NCBI GenBank assembly: GCA_036386415.1
Contig: DASVVT010000035.1
Span: 1-64,000, forward strand
Direction: 5' to 3'
Source: DASVVT01 sp036386415
Lineage (GTDB): Bacteria > Acidobacteriota > Blastocatellia > Pyrinomonadales > Pyrinomonadaceae
DNA: 64,000 nt
In this document: one piece after another, positions 1 to 8,197 of the stretch
Numbering within the stretch: the first letter of the stretch is position 1
How the letters are laid out: every line of letters begins with the position of its first letter
Notes under the pieces: model-generated
The model's database searches: none
Seen by the model: the letters and a program-made list of their open reading frames with translations, nothing else
What the model was told of the DNA's origin: nothing
Made by a program: the position numbers and the translations under genes

Positions 1-3000
1 GATGGGTAGCTCTGGCAAGGGCGACGGCATCCCCCTAGAGAAGGCATCGTAGAGGATGCTGAGCTCTCGGAGCAGGAGAGCGGTTGACCAGCCATCACTG
101 ATGATGTGGTGGAGCGTCAACAAGAGGAGGTGCTCCTCTTCGGCTAGGCGCAGCAGAGTGGCTCTCAGAAGCGGCCCTCGTTCAAGGTCGAAGGGGCGCT
201 GCGCCTCTTCGCCCGCCAGCCGTTGCGCTTCGGCTTCACGAGACACGGCTGGCAACTCGCCGAGGTCTATCTTGGATAAGCTTACCGCCTCAGCCTCAGA
301 GATCACCTGCACGGGCTGACCATCAACGAGAGCGAACGTGGTGCGCAGGACTTCATGTCGTCTGATGATCTCGGTCAGCGCACGCTCCAGTGGCTTGATG
401 CTCACCCGGCCCTTGAGACGCATTGCCGTTGGGATGTTGTACGATGAATCGTGCGGATCGAGTTGATCCAGGAACCAGAGCCGCTGCTGTGCAAACGAGA
501 GCGGCAGCCGACCCTCTCTTGAGACGCGCACCACAGGCCCGGCTTCCACCCCGCGCCCGATCCTGAGCGCCACTTCGATCTGAGCGGCAAGTCCAGCCAC
601 GGTCGGAGATTCGAACACCTTGCGCACCGGCAACTCCACACGGAAAGCTTCGCTTACTCTTGAGATCAACCGTGTCGCTAGCAGCGAGTGCCCTCCCAAT
701 TCGAAGAAGTTGTCGTGCGCGCCCACCTCCTCGATCCCCAACACCTCAGCCCAGATGCTGACAACCAATTCTTCCGTCGGTGTGCGAGGCGCAACATAGT
801 CTTGATCCAGCTCGGCCCTGCTCTGCTCAGGGGCGGGCAGAGCGCGGCGATCCAGCTTACCGTTCGGCGTGAGCGGCAGTCGCTCCAACCGCACGAACGT
901 TGACGGAACCATGTGCTCAGGCAGCTCCTGTTTCAAGTGCTGCCGCAACCCGCTGGTCGTGAGCCGCTGCCCCGGCTGCTCGGTTTCTTCTGCTATGACG
1001 TAGGCCACCAGCCGCTTGTCGCCGGGCAGATTCTCGCGCGCCAGCACGACGGCTTCTCTGACCTGCGGATGCCTGGTTAAAGCAGCCTCAATCTCACCCG
1101 GTTCGATGCGATAGCCGCGCACCTTCACCTGATGATCGACGCGACCGAGGAACTCTATCTGCCCGTCGGGCAAGTAACGCGCCAGGTCGCCCGTCCTGTA
1201 GAGCCGTGCGCCGGGCTGCGTGCTGTACGGGTTGGGGATGAACTTTTCAGCCGTCAACCCGGGGCGATGCAGATAGCCGCGAGCCAGGCAAGCGCCGCCG
1301 ATGCTCAACTCTCCGGTAGCCCCGATGGGAGCTAACTGTAGCTGCCTGTCCAGAACGTACATCTGCGTGTTAGCGATTGGACGGCCGATCGGGACCGAGC
1401 GCCTCTGATTCCCTTTCTCGCATCTCCAGATGCTGGCGTCAATCGTCGCCTCAGTCGGGCCATACAGGTTGTATAGCTCCGCTTCGACACGCTTCAGGCA
1501 TCTCTCTGCTAACTCGCTCTCCAGCGCCTCCCCTCCACAAAAGATTCGACGCAGCGCGGCGCACTTTTCAAACCCCTCTTCCTCCACCAACAGGCGCAGC
1601 ATGGATGGAACTACCTGCACGACGGTGACACCCTCTTGCCGCATCAGGCGCACCAGATAAGCGCTATCCTGATGTCCACCGGGCGCGGCCAACACCAACT
1701 GCGCTCCCGCCAGCAGCGGCGCGTAGTACTCCCACACTGAAGCATCGAAGCTGAAAGGCGTCTTCTGTAAGACGCGATCATCGGGCGTCAGGGGCAAACT
1801 CTGCTGCATCCACAGCATGTGATTGCAGATCGCCTCGTGTGAGATCATGACGCCTTTCGGCCGTCCTGTGGAGCCGGAGGTGTAGATCACATAAGCGACA
1901 TTCTCAGGCGCGACCATGCTGTCTGGACGCTCCATGCTCTGTTGAGCGATCATCTGCCAGTCGCTGTCCAGGCAAATCACCACGCATGAGTGTGGCGTTA
2001 TGACCTGACGCAGGCGCTCTTGCGTCAGCAGCACTCGCAGCCCGGCATCCTCGATCATGAAGGAGAGGCGCTCTGCCGGATACGAAGGATCGAGCGGGAC
2101 GTATGCCCCTCCGGCCTTGAGCACCCCCAGCATCGCCACCACCATCTCGACTGAGCGCTCCATCATGATGCCGACGCGCGTCTCGGCCCTGACACCCTCC
2201 GCACGGAGTTGACGCGCTAACTGATTGGCCTGACTGTCGAGTTGCTGATAGCCGAGCCGCTGATCCTGGCAGATGATGGCGATGGCCGACGGGGTGCGGG
2301 CCGCTTGCGCTTCGACTAACTCGTGCAGGAGCTTTTGGGTCGGGTAATCAGCCCGCGTGTTATTCCACTCAACGAGCATCTGCTGCCGCTCTGCCAGCGT
2401 GAGTCGGGGCAACTCCGATAAGCGCTGCTCCGGGTTGACGGCCATGGCTTCCAACAGCATCTGGAGATGTCCCAGCAGGCGAGCGATCATCGCATCATCG
2501 AAATGTCGCTGATCGTATGAAATCCTCAACAGAAGTTCCGGGGCTGCGTATCCAGCCAACGTGAGCGGATAGTTAGTCCGCTCAAGGAGACGGAACTCCC
2601 TGTTTCTCCAATCCCCGCCCTGCGCGCGCAGAGTAGAATTCAGTTGATAGTTTTCAAAAACCAGGAGGCTCTCGAATAACGGCACCCCTCTGGGCACATC
2701 ACTCCATTCCTGAATCTTCACCAAAGGGTTGTGCTCGTACGCGCGCGTTTCAATATGCTGCGCGCGTAGCTCTTTCAGCCAATCGAGCAGTGACATCTCA
2801 GGAGAGACACGGACTCGCACGGGGAGGGTGTTAATAAAGAGTCCGACCATCGACTCGGCATCGGGCAAAGTCGTATGGCGGCATGCTCTGGCCGCGCCAA
2901 AGACAACATCCTCCTCGCCGCTGTAATGGCTCAGGAGCAGCGCCCATGCCCCTTGCGTCAGAACATTCATAGTCAGATCGTGTCGCTCGGCGAGCGCGCG

Positions 3001-3726
3001 TAAGGCCGAGGTGAGAGCGAAGGACAGGCGGGCGCTCTGCTCTCCATGCCCACACGGGTCAAGCGCCTGACCGGTTGACCGTGGCCCACCTATCGGTGTT
3101 GGCGAGGTAAAACCCTTGAGCGACCGTCGCCAGAATGCTTCTGCCTTGGTCAAATCCTGTTCCTGTAACCAGTCAATGTAATCGCGGTAAGGGCGCGGTC
3201 GTTCTAGTGTCAGGTCTAGACCCTGACAGTCAGCTTCATAGAGCGCAAAGAACTCCTTCAGGACGAGCAGACGTGATCGACCATCCAGCAACGCGTGGTG
3301 CGAGGTCCAGATGAACCGGTAGTCGGTTTCAGCCAGACGGAAAAGCGCGAGACGGAGGAGCGGAGCTTGAGTGAGATCAAAGCCACGCTGCCGATCTGCC
3401 TGAAGATAAACGTTCAGTCGATCTTCCTGCTCGCCGGCAGACAACTCACGCCAGTCCTGTTCTTCGAAGGGGAGGCTGATGCGCAGGCGCGTCTCTTGAA
3501 GCGGCTCGGCTGATCCTTTCCAGCGGAAGCCGGATCGCAATATGGAGTGTCGCTCCACAAGGCGCTGCCAGGCACGCCTGAAGGCCGTCACATTCAAGTT
3601 CTCATGTAAGCTGCAAACCAGTTGCTGAACGTAGACGCCTGACCATCGGGCATCCAAGCTATGAAACAACATCCCCTGCTGCATAGGCGATAGCGGATAT
3701 GAACTTTCGATTTTATCGGCATCCAT
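1..3726 (-). CDS. Nonribosomal peptide synthetase, C-A-PCP-C, partial at 3' end
   Basis: Reading frame stays open from ATG at 3726 to the window edge, so the C-terminus is missing. AAGGAG lies 7 nt before the start. Order over about 1240 residues: condensation domain (SPMQQGMLFHSL, active site SHHALLDG), adenylation domain (YTSGSTGRPKG, NLYGPTEATI, YRTGDLARY), carrier domain (DNFFELGGHSLL, phosphopantetheine serine present), then a second condensation domain (SFAQQRLWFLDQL, HHIISDGWS). Both HHxxxDG motifs are intact. Aligning by eye to GrsA gives the specificity code DAWQFGLIDK, which I remember as a glutamine code; this is recall and needs a check. A protein beginning with a C domain is either a later elongation enzyme or a lipo-initiating one. 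The MFS exporter lies just upstream on the same strand and may export the product. Confidence 0.95.
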   Translation of the reverse strand, partial: MDADKIESSYPLSPMQQGMLFHSLDARWSGVYVQQLVCSLHENLNVTAFRRAWQRLVERHSILRSGFRWKGSAEPLQETRLRISLPFEEQDWRELSAGEQEDRLNVYLQADRQRGFDLTQAPLLRLALFRLAETDYRFIWTSHHALLDGRSRLLVLKEFFALYEADCQGLDLTLERPRPYRDYIDWLQEQDLTKAEAFWRRSLKGFTSPTPIGGPRSTGQALDPCGHGEQSARLSFALTSALRALAERHDLTMNVLTQGAWALLLSHYSGEEDVVFGAARACRHTTLPDAESMVGLFINTLPVRVRVSPEMSLLDWLKELRAQHIETRAYEHNPLVKIQEWSDVPRGVPLFESLLVFENYQLNSTLRAQGGDWRNREFRLLERTNYPLTLAGYAAPELLLRISYDQRHFDDAMIARLLGHLQMLLEAMAVNPEQRLSELPRLTLAERQQMLVEWNNTRADYPTQKLLHELVEAQAARTPSAIAIICQDQRLGYQQLDSQANQLARQLRAEGVRAETRVGIMMERSVEMVVAMLGVLKAGGAYVPLDPSYPAERLSFMIEDAGLRVLLTQERLRQVITPHSCVVICLDSDWQMIAQQSMERPDSMVAPENVAYVIYTSGSTGRPKGVMISHEAICNHMLWMQQSLPLTPDDRVLQKTPFSFDASVWEYYAPLLAGAQLVLAAPGGHQDSAYLVRLMRQEGVTVVQVVPSMLRLLVEEEGFEKCAALRRIFCGGEALESELAERCLKRVEAELYNLYGPTEATIDASIWRCEKGNQRRSVPIGRPIANTQMYVLDRQLQLAPIGATGELSIGGACLARGYLHRPGLTAEKFIPNPYSTQPGARLYRTGDLARYLPDGQIEFLGRVDHQVKVRGYRIEPGEIEAALTRHPQVREAVVLARENLPGDKRLVAYVIAEETEQPGQRLTTSGLRQHLKQELPEHMVPSTFVRLERLPLTPNGKLDRRALPAPEQSRAELDQDYVAPRTPTEELVVSIWAEVLGIEEVGAHDNFFELGGHSLLATRLISRVSEAFRVELPVRKVFESPTVAGLAAQIEVALRIGRGVEAGPVVRVSREGRLPLSFAQQRLWFLDQLDPHDSSYNIPTAMRLKGRVSIKPLERALTEIIRRHEVLRTTFALVDGQPVQVISEAEAVSLSKIDLGELPAVSREAEAQRLAGEEAQRPFDLERGPLLRATLLRLAEEEHLLLLTLHHIISDGWSTALLLRELSILYDAFSRGMPSPLPELPI

Positions 3727-3813
3727 CCTGCGACTCCTTCGCCCTCTGATCTCCGCCCGCCCTGACCCACCAGACACCACTCCTCACCGTTTCGGAATCG
3801 ACAAGGCAGGCAT

Positions 3814-3921
3814 GCGACCCTGCTGCGCAGCAGGCGGTGTCAGCACCGCCTGCTTAGGCTGGGCGGATCATCCTTAACCAAGCGCCCGTCTAGTTAAGCA
3901 GGCGGTGCTGACATGGGTCGC
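3814..3921. repeat. REP-like double palindrome between MFS and NRPS genes
   Basis: The 272-bp gap holds nested inverted repeats. GCGACCC (3814-3820) and GGGTCGC (3915-3921) form the outer pair. The block 3839-3856 is the exact reverse complement of 3895-3912 (18 bp). The same middle arm can instead pair with 3830-3839 around a TCAG loop (11 bp with the flanking A-T). No T run follows, so it is not a standard terminator. It resembles the paired REP units (REPIN) spread through some acidobacterial genomes, and the two alternative pairings could also work as an attenuator ahead of the NRPS gene. Confidence 0.6.
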
Positions 3922-3998
3922 GCTCAACTGCTATAGGTGACGGCTTGATAAATCAATCCTGGAACGCAGACCGGTGAGTGCTGTTTCACTTCCGCGCC

Positions 3999-5330
3999 TC
4001 ATGTTCTCGTTAGAACCATGTCGGGAATGGCATCGGGCAATTCGTCCTCAACTTGCCGTAAGTGTGGGTAGAGATAGCCGCCAAGCTGTATCAACAGCGT
4101 GAGGATTCCTGCCACCACGAACATTAAGCCAATACCTCGCCCCGGCGTATTGCCAATGATCTGCCCGATGTTGGCGCTGAGCGGCCCGGCGATCAGTGGC
4201 TCAAATATCTTATCGGCTAGAGGGCCGGCAATCAGAAGGGCTATGGGAATAGTGGATGTCGCGACGAGGCGTCGCATTGCGAACACACGCCCCTGAACTT
4301 CCATTGGAGTTTTACATTGCCAGATCGCCTGACTGCACCCATTAATGACAGGTAGGACAAAGAACATCGTAAGGGCAGCAACTGCGATCAGCGGGACGGA
4401 GGCTTTCAGCCCGATCAACACGCAACATAAGCCGAACATGAAACCGAAACCGAGTATGCCATGGACACGGACTTTTGGGCCTCCCCAAAACATCATCAGC
4501 ACACTGCCACCGAGGAACCCCGCGCCCGCTGTCGACAGGATGATGCCCAGCGCTTTAGCATCGGCAAAACTCAAAATCATCGGTGTAAAAAGTATATAAG
4601 CGACGCTCACAACTAGATTGACGGCAGCAAAGTAAATCAGCAGCGCCAGCAAGCCGGGCCGTTCCTTGATGTACGTCCAGCCGTAGGTCGCCTCGCGCAT
4701 CAGAGAGCCTTTCTTCCCCCCGGTCTTGCCTGCGGAGGCGCTTTCAGGCATGGGGATGTGCACGAGCAGGAGCGTGCTGAGAGCAAAGAGGTAGCTCGCA
4801 AAATCCAGGAGAAGCACTCCCTGAAGCTGGATCGTTCCCATCAGGATGCCTGCGAGAAGCGGTGAGACGACCTGCGCCGAAGCCCTCGTAGACTGAACCA
4901 TCCCGCTGGCGCGACCCAAATGCTGCTTCCGAACGAGAAGCGTAGTTGAGGCGGCAAGGGCTGGTTCCAGAAGGGCGATGAACGCCGACCTCACCGATAC
5001 GCCGAGATAGATATGCCAGACCTCCAGGCGTCCGCTGAATAGTAACACGGTGGCGGCCAGCGTGGTCAAGCCCGCTCCCGTGTTGCTTAAGATCATCGTC
5101 CAACGCCGGTTCCAACGGTCGATCAAGACACCGGCTAGCATTAATATGAGACCGCCCGGCACGGTGCTGAACAGAGCGACCAGCGCGAATTTCGTGGCCG
5201 AGCCCGTCTGCTGATATACCCACACGCCGAGAGCAAAATTTGTGAGGCCCGTGCCAATCGCAGACACAAGCTGCCCAAGACAAATGAAGGCGAACGCCCG
5301 ATGTCCGCTGACCGCATGATGCTGTGCCAT
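3999..5330 (-). CDS. MFS transporter, drug/siderophore exporter type
   Basis: About 443 residues with roughly 12 hydrophobic segments. The loop DRWNRRW after the second segment is the MFS signature between TM2 and TM3. It resembles the MFS_3 group (EntS-like exporters), which often accompany peptide synthetases. Location next to an NRPS on the same strand supports export of that product; this is inference. ATG at 5330 is chosen. TTG at 5345 is the alternative and would overlap the stop of a 53-codon ORF upstream as TTGA. Neither start has a clear ribosome binding site. Confidence 0.9.
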   Translation of the reverse strand: MAQHHAVSGHRAFAFICLGQLVSAIGTGLTNFALGVWVYQQTGSATKFALVALFSTVPGGLILMLAGVLIDRWNRRWTMILSNTGAGLTTLAATVLLFSGRLEVWHIYLGVSVRSAFIALLEPALAASTTLLVRKQHLGRASGMVQSTRASAQVVSPLLAGILMGTIQLQGVLLLDFASYLFALSTLLLVHIPMPESASAGKTGGKKGSLMREATYGWTYIKERPGLLALLIYFAAVNLVVSVAYILFTPMILSFADAKALGIILSTAGAGFLGGSVLMMFWGGPKVRVHGILGFGFMFGLCCVLIGLKASVPLIAVAALTMFFVLPVINGCSQAIWQCKTPMEVQGRVFAMRRLVATSTIPIALLIAGPLADKIFEPLIAGPLSANIGQIIGNTPGRGIGLMFVVAGILTLLIQLGGYLYPHLRQVEDELPDAIPDMVLTRT

Positions 5331-5341
5331 TTCGTGCTTAC

Positions 5342-5503
5342 TCAAAAAGTTGCTATGGATGTCTTAGACCTTCCGGCTGCGAAGGGCACGCCTGCCGGTG
5401 TTGGTGAAACTATGGTGCGAGCCGCTTCGCGCACCAAGCGTTCGTATTGACGGCCAAAGAGACTCAACGCCACGTTATCGAGGCGTTGGCCGCTGGCGGT
5501 CAT
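5342..5503 (-). CDS. Possible 53-aa ORF upstream of the MFS gene
   Basis: ATG at 5503 opens a 53-codon frame with an amphipathic stretch (LFGRQYERLVREAARTIV) whose TGA overlaps a TTG start of the MFS gene. Against it: no ribosome binding site, and the ATG sits inside TATAAT (5502-5507 on the complement), preceded by TGG as in an extended -10. If that is the real -10, this ATG would not be transcribed. Either a coupled small gene or only a promoter; I cannot decide. Confidence 0.25.
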   Translation of the reverse strand: MTASGQRLDNVALSLFGRQYERLVREAARTIVSPTPAGVPFAAGRSKTSIATF

Positions 5504-5510
5504 TATACCA
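5502..5510 (-). promoter_or_regulatory. Extended -10 promoter candidate for MFS/NRPS
   Basis: The complement reads TGGTATAAT, a perfect -10 hexamer with the extended TGn element. Transcription would start near 5495 and give a leader of about 160 nt before the MFS start. No good -35 is visible 17 nt upstream, which extended -10 promoters tolerate. Confidence 0.4.
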
Positions 5511-5566
5511 ACTTGCAATGAAAAGCGAGTTTGAGTAGAAGGTCAGCATGGCTTGAGGAATCCAAC

Positions 5567-5692
5567 TCAAACCACATTTGACAACTGAAGAACTTGGGGC
5601 ATGTGATCGCTCGTGTCAGAACAGATACCTTTGGCGTCTACACTGTCACAGGCAGCCAGACCCATAAGGTCGTTGATGTCCAGCGACTGCAT
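5567..5692 (-). CDS. 41-aa small peptide with a strong ribosome binding site, unknown function
   Basis: ATG at 5692 is preceded by GGAGGTGA with 7 nt spacing, the best Shine-Dalgarno sequence in this part of the window. The peptide starts MQSLDINDLM, has two cysteines (LAACDSVDAKGIC) and ends LQLSNVV. It is acidic, has no membrane segment and no signal peptide. It lies between the GMC oxidoreductase end and the MFS/NRPS genes, same strand. A 14-bp operator-like palindrome (5756-5769, ATGACT-TT-AGTCAT) lies 64 bp upstream. I do not recognise it. It could be a peptide precursor or signal, but no modifying enzyme is adjacent, so this is a guess. Confidence 0.5.
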   Translation of the reverse strand: MQSLDINDLMGLAACDSVDAKGICSDTSDHMPQVLQLSNVV

Positions 5693-5881
5693 TGTTACTT
5701 CACCTCCGTCGGTCAGATTTGGCGATCATCTTCTCGCACACACGTGGCATAAGAAATGACTTTAGTCATGTCGCACCTGCCGCCTCTTGCCGCCTGACAA
5801 ATTTATTATGAACCTGTATACGAACACTGCTTGCGCAATTGTAAGCAGATGGCGGAAGGGTTTCTAGGTTCAGGTGACTTT

Positions 5882-7537
5882 TTATGATGGATTCACCCGT
5901 GAGCGACCGTTCGCGCCGATGCGAGAGGCCGCGCGTGCGGCAATCGCTTCAATAGTGAGGGAGGGGTTAACCGCTGTCGAAGTTGGAAAAACCGAACCGT
6001 CGCAGATAAAAAGGTTCGGCACGTCGTGCGCGCGGCAATCAGCGTTGACGACCGAATCCCGCGGGTCATTTCCCATCCGGCACGTGCCGAGCAGATGAGC
6101 CGTGCGATCAGCAGACCAGGTGTCCTCGCCCCCGGCTGCTTCGAGAATCTCTCTCATCCTGGCGATTGCATGTCCGATGATGCGCTGGTCGTTATCGTGG
6201 TAGCCGAAAATGACATGGGGGACGGGCAGGCCGTACTGGTCTCGCTCCGTTTCGTGCAGCTTAACCACATTATTCTGCTGCGGGAGGATTTCGCCGACGA
6301 TGCCGACGCCCGAATAGTAATTGTAATCGAGCATCGCACGCCGGAGTTTTGCGCCCCACAGTCCTCGCGCCGTGGCGATGCGCGCCGCAAAATCCACAGG
6401 GTGCGGCCCTACCCCCTCAATCGTGTAACCGCAGATGAAATCCGCATCCGGCATCGTGCGATTGAAATGTTCGGTGAGCGCGAGTCCGGGCGGGGCTTTG
6501 TATTGATTGATCCGGTCAGGAAACCTGGCGAAGACCTGGTGGCCGGAATGCACCATAAAACAATGGCCTACCATCCCTGAAGAATTGGCAAGACCGTCGG
6601 GAAAGAGTGCGCTCGCCGAATTAAGCAGAAGTCGCGGCGTCTCGATGGCGTAGCCTGCGACGACTACATTCCTGGCGCGTTGACGAAAAAGCTCGCGGCT
6701 TCCCTTTTGAAAATGGAGGACGCCCTTCACTCGACCTCGCTCATCGTGCTCGATCTGCGCTGCCATCGAATTGGGGCGCACTTCGGCCTCGGCGCGGATG
6801 GCGCGCGGGATGTAAGTGACGAGAATCGAACTTTTGGCATTCGTCGTGCAGCCATAGTTGCAGAAGCCACGATAGACGCACGGCGGACGATCCTCGTGCG
6901 GCGCGCTCAAGGTTGAAACAGGACAGGGTGCGACCGGGATGCCGAGTTTTGTGCAGCCACGGACGAGCATATTGGCCGAGGCATTCAATTCATGCTCACG
7001 CTGCGGAAAACGGCGGCGGTGTTTGCCCCAAGGATAATAGGTAGGCCCGGCAATCTGAAGCGCCTCTTCCACCTCTTCATAGTAAGGCTCCAAATCCTCA
7101 AACGTGATCGGCCAATCACACAGCTCTGCCCCGGCAATCTCGCCTTCGAGCGTGCGTCTTCGGAAATCATCCGCGTGCGCGCGCATCTTGACCATAGAAT
7201 AATGAACGGTGCTGCCGCCCACGCCGCGCCCTGAATTGTTCGAGCCGAGTTCGACCGGGTCGCGGCCTCCCGTGATTCGCTCATCCGTCCAGTAGAGTTT
7301 GCGCGAAGCCGTCTCGTCCGAAACGAAATCTTTGACCGGACTCCAGTGCGGCCCTGCGTCGAGGATGACGACCGAAAACCCCGCTTCGGCCAGCTTCGCG
7401 CCGACGACACCTCCGCCCGCGCCCGCGCCGACGATACAGAAATCCACCTCTTCGCGCGAGAGGTCGCGCATCGGCACGCGCTCGCCGTGAATTCCGGGCG
7501 CGGAGAGTGTCCGTTCCTGCTCCTCGTGCAAATTCAT
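5882..7537 (-). CDS. GMC-family FAD oxidoreductase (sugar/gluconate dehydrogenase large subunit type)
   Basis: About 551 residues. The N-terminal FAD site VGAGAGGGVVGAKLAEAG and the C-terminal GTCRMGNDPRDSVVN plus DGSVFPTSTAVNPSLT are typical of GMC dehydrogenases that oxidise sugars or sugar acids. ATG at 7537 is chosen over an upstream one at 7564 because it makes an ATGA overlap with the gene before it and has AGGAGGG 9 nt upstream. That partner is the subunit-3-like protein, so the two probably form one enzyme. No cytochrome subunit and no Tat signal are seen, unlike the periplasmic gluconate 2-dehydrogenase complex, so the electron acceptor and location are unclear. Confidence 0.9.
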   Translation of the reverse strand: MNLHEEQERTLSAPGIHGERVPMRDLSREEVDFCIVGAGAGGGVVGAKLAEAGFSVVILDAGPHWSPVKDFVSDETASRKLYWTDERITGGRDPVELGSNNSGRGVGGSTVHYSMVKMRAHADDFRRRTLEGEIAGAELCDWPITFEDLEPYYEEVEEALQIAGPTYYPWGKHRRRFPQREHELNASANMLVRGCTKLGIPVAPCPVSTLSAPHEDRPPCVYRGFCNYGCTTNAKSSILVTYIPRAIRAEAEVRPNSMAAQIEHDERGRVKGVLHFQKGSRELFRQRARNVVVAGYAIETPRLLLNSASALFPDGLANSSGMVGHCFMVHSGHQVFARFPDRINQYKAPPGLALTEHFNRTMPDADFICGYTIEGVGPHPVDFAARIATARGLWGAKLRRAMLDYNYYSGVGIVGEILPQQNNVVKLHETERDQYGLPVPHVIFGYHDNDQRIIGHAIARMREILEAAGGEDTWSADRTAHLLGTCRMGNDPRDSVVNADCRAHDVPNLFICDGSVFPTSTAVNPSLTIEAIAARAASRIGANGRSRVNPS

Positions 7538-8160
7538 CCGGCCTTTCCCTCCTGCGCTTCCCACGGGTCAACGCTCCCCTCCCGCTTGCGGACGTGCCCG
7601 CGCGGTGATGACGGCCCGCCGTAGCCGATCTCATTCCACACGAGCGGGTGCGCGTAATAAATTTTCACTATCGTGAGCGAGAGCACGCTCTTGAAGAAAC
7701 GCGCGGGCGGTAGTTGTTTCCACGTCGCGCCGGGGGCATCTCCGCGTTCGATGTGGCTCAGCACAACGTCTTGCGAGAGCGGGTCAAGTTCGACAAACGT
7801 CTTATCTCCGAAGAGAGCACGCGCTGCCTCATCAATCCCCCTTAAGCCAAGCCGCCAAGCACGCGGTTGCGGCGGCAGTTCTTCATAACGGTAGCCATCG
7901 CGCTCGTCTTCATAGAGCTTTTCGTCAATCCACGGCGCAATCGGCACCTTCTCACTTCCACTGCGGTCGGGCTGCGGAATGATTCGCTCTGCGACCGCAG
8001 CGAGCGTGCGTGCCTCATGTTCGTTGAAGAAGCGGATCGGCGGGATTTCTTCAAGACGCCGACGCACGGCACGCCGCGTCTGGTCGTCCCAGTCGGGCGT
8101 TGACCACTTGTCGAGGACGTTGTAGCCCGGATAGCGAGTGTGAAATTCCTGCCCTTTCAT
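7534..8160 (-). CDS. Gluconate 2-dehydrogenase subunit 3-like protein
   Basis: 208 residues. The pattern of an N-terminal FFNEHEARTLAAVAERIIP segment followed by a helical body is that of the small gluconate 2-dehydrogenase subunit 3 family, which escorts or anchors a GMC catalytic subunit. It starts at ATG 8160 and overlaps the GMC gene by 4 nt (ATGA), indicating translational coupling. Unlike classical members it has no visible twin-arginine signal. The product probably acts with the GMC enzyme on a glycan-derived sugar released by the two glycosidases upstream in the same run of genes (inference). Confidence 0.8.
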   Translation of the reverse strand: MKGQEFHTRYPGYNVLDKWSTPDWDDQTRRAVRRRLEEIPPIRFFNEHEARTLAAVAERIIPQPDRSGSEKVPIAPWIDEKLYEDERDGYRYEELPPQPRAWRLGLRGIDEAARALFGDKTFVELDPLSQDVVLSHIERGDAPGATWKQLPPARFFKSVLSLTIVKIYYAHPLVWNEIGYGGPSSPRGHVRKREGSVDPWEAQEGKAG

Positions 8161-8197
8161 TCAAGCACTTTCTTCCCACCTCGACGGCGCGATTACA

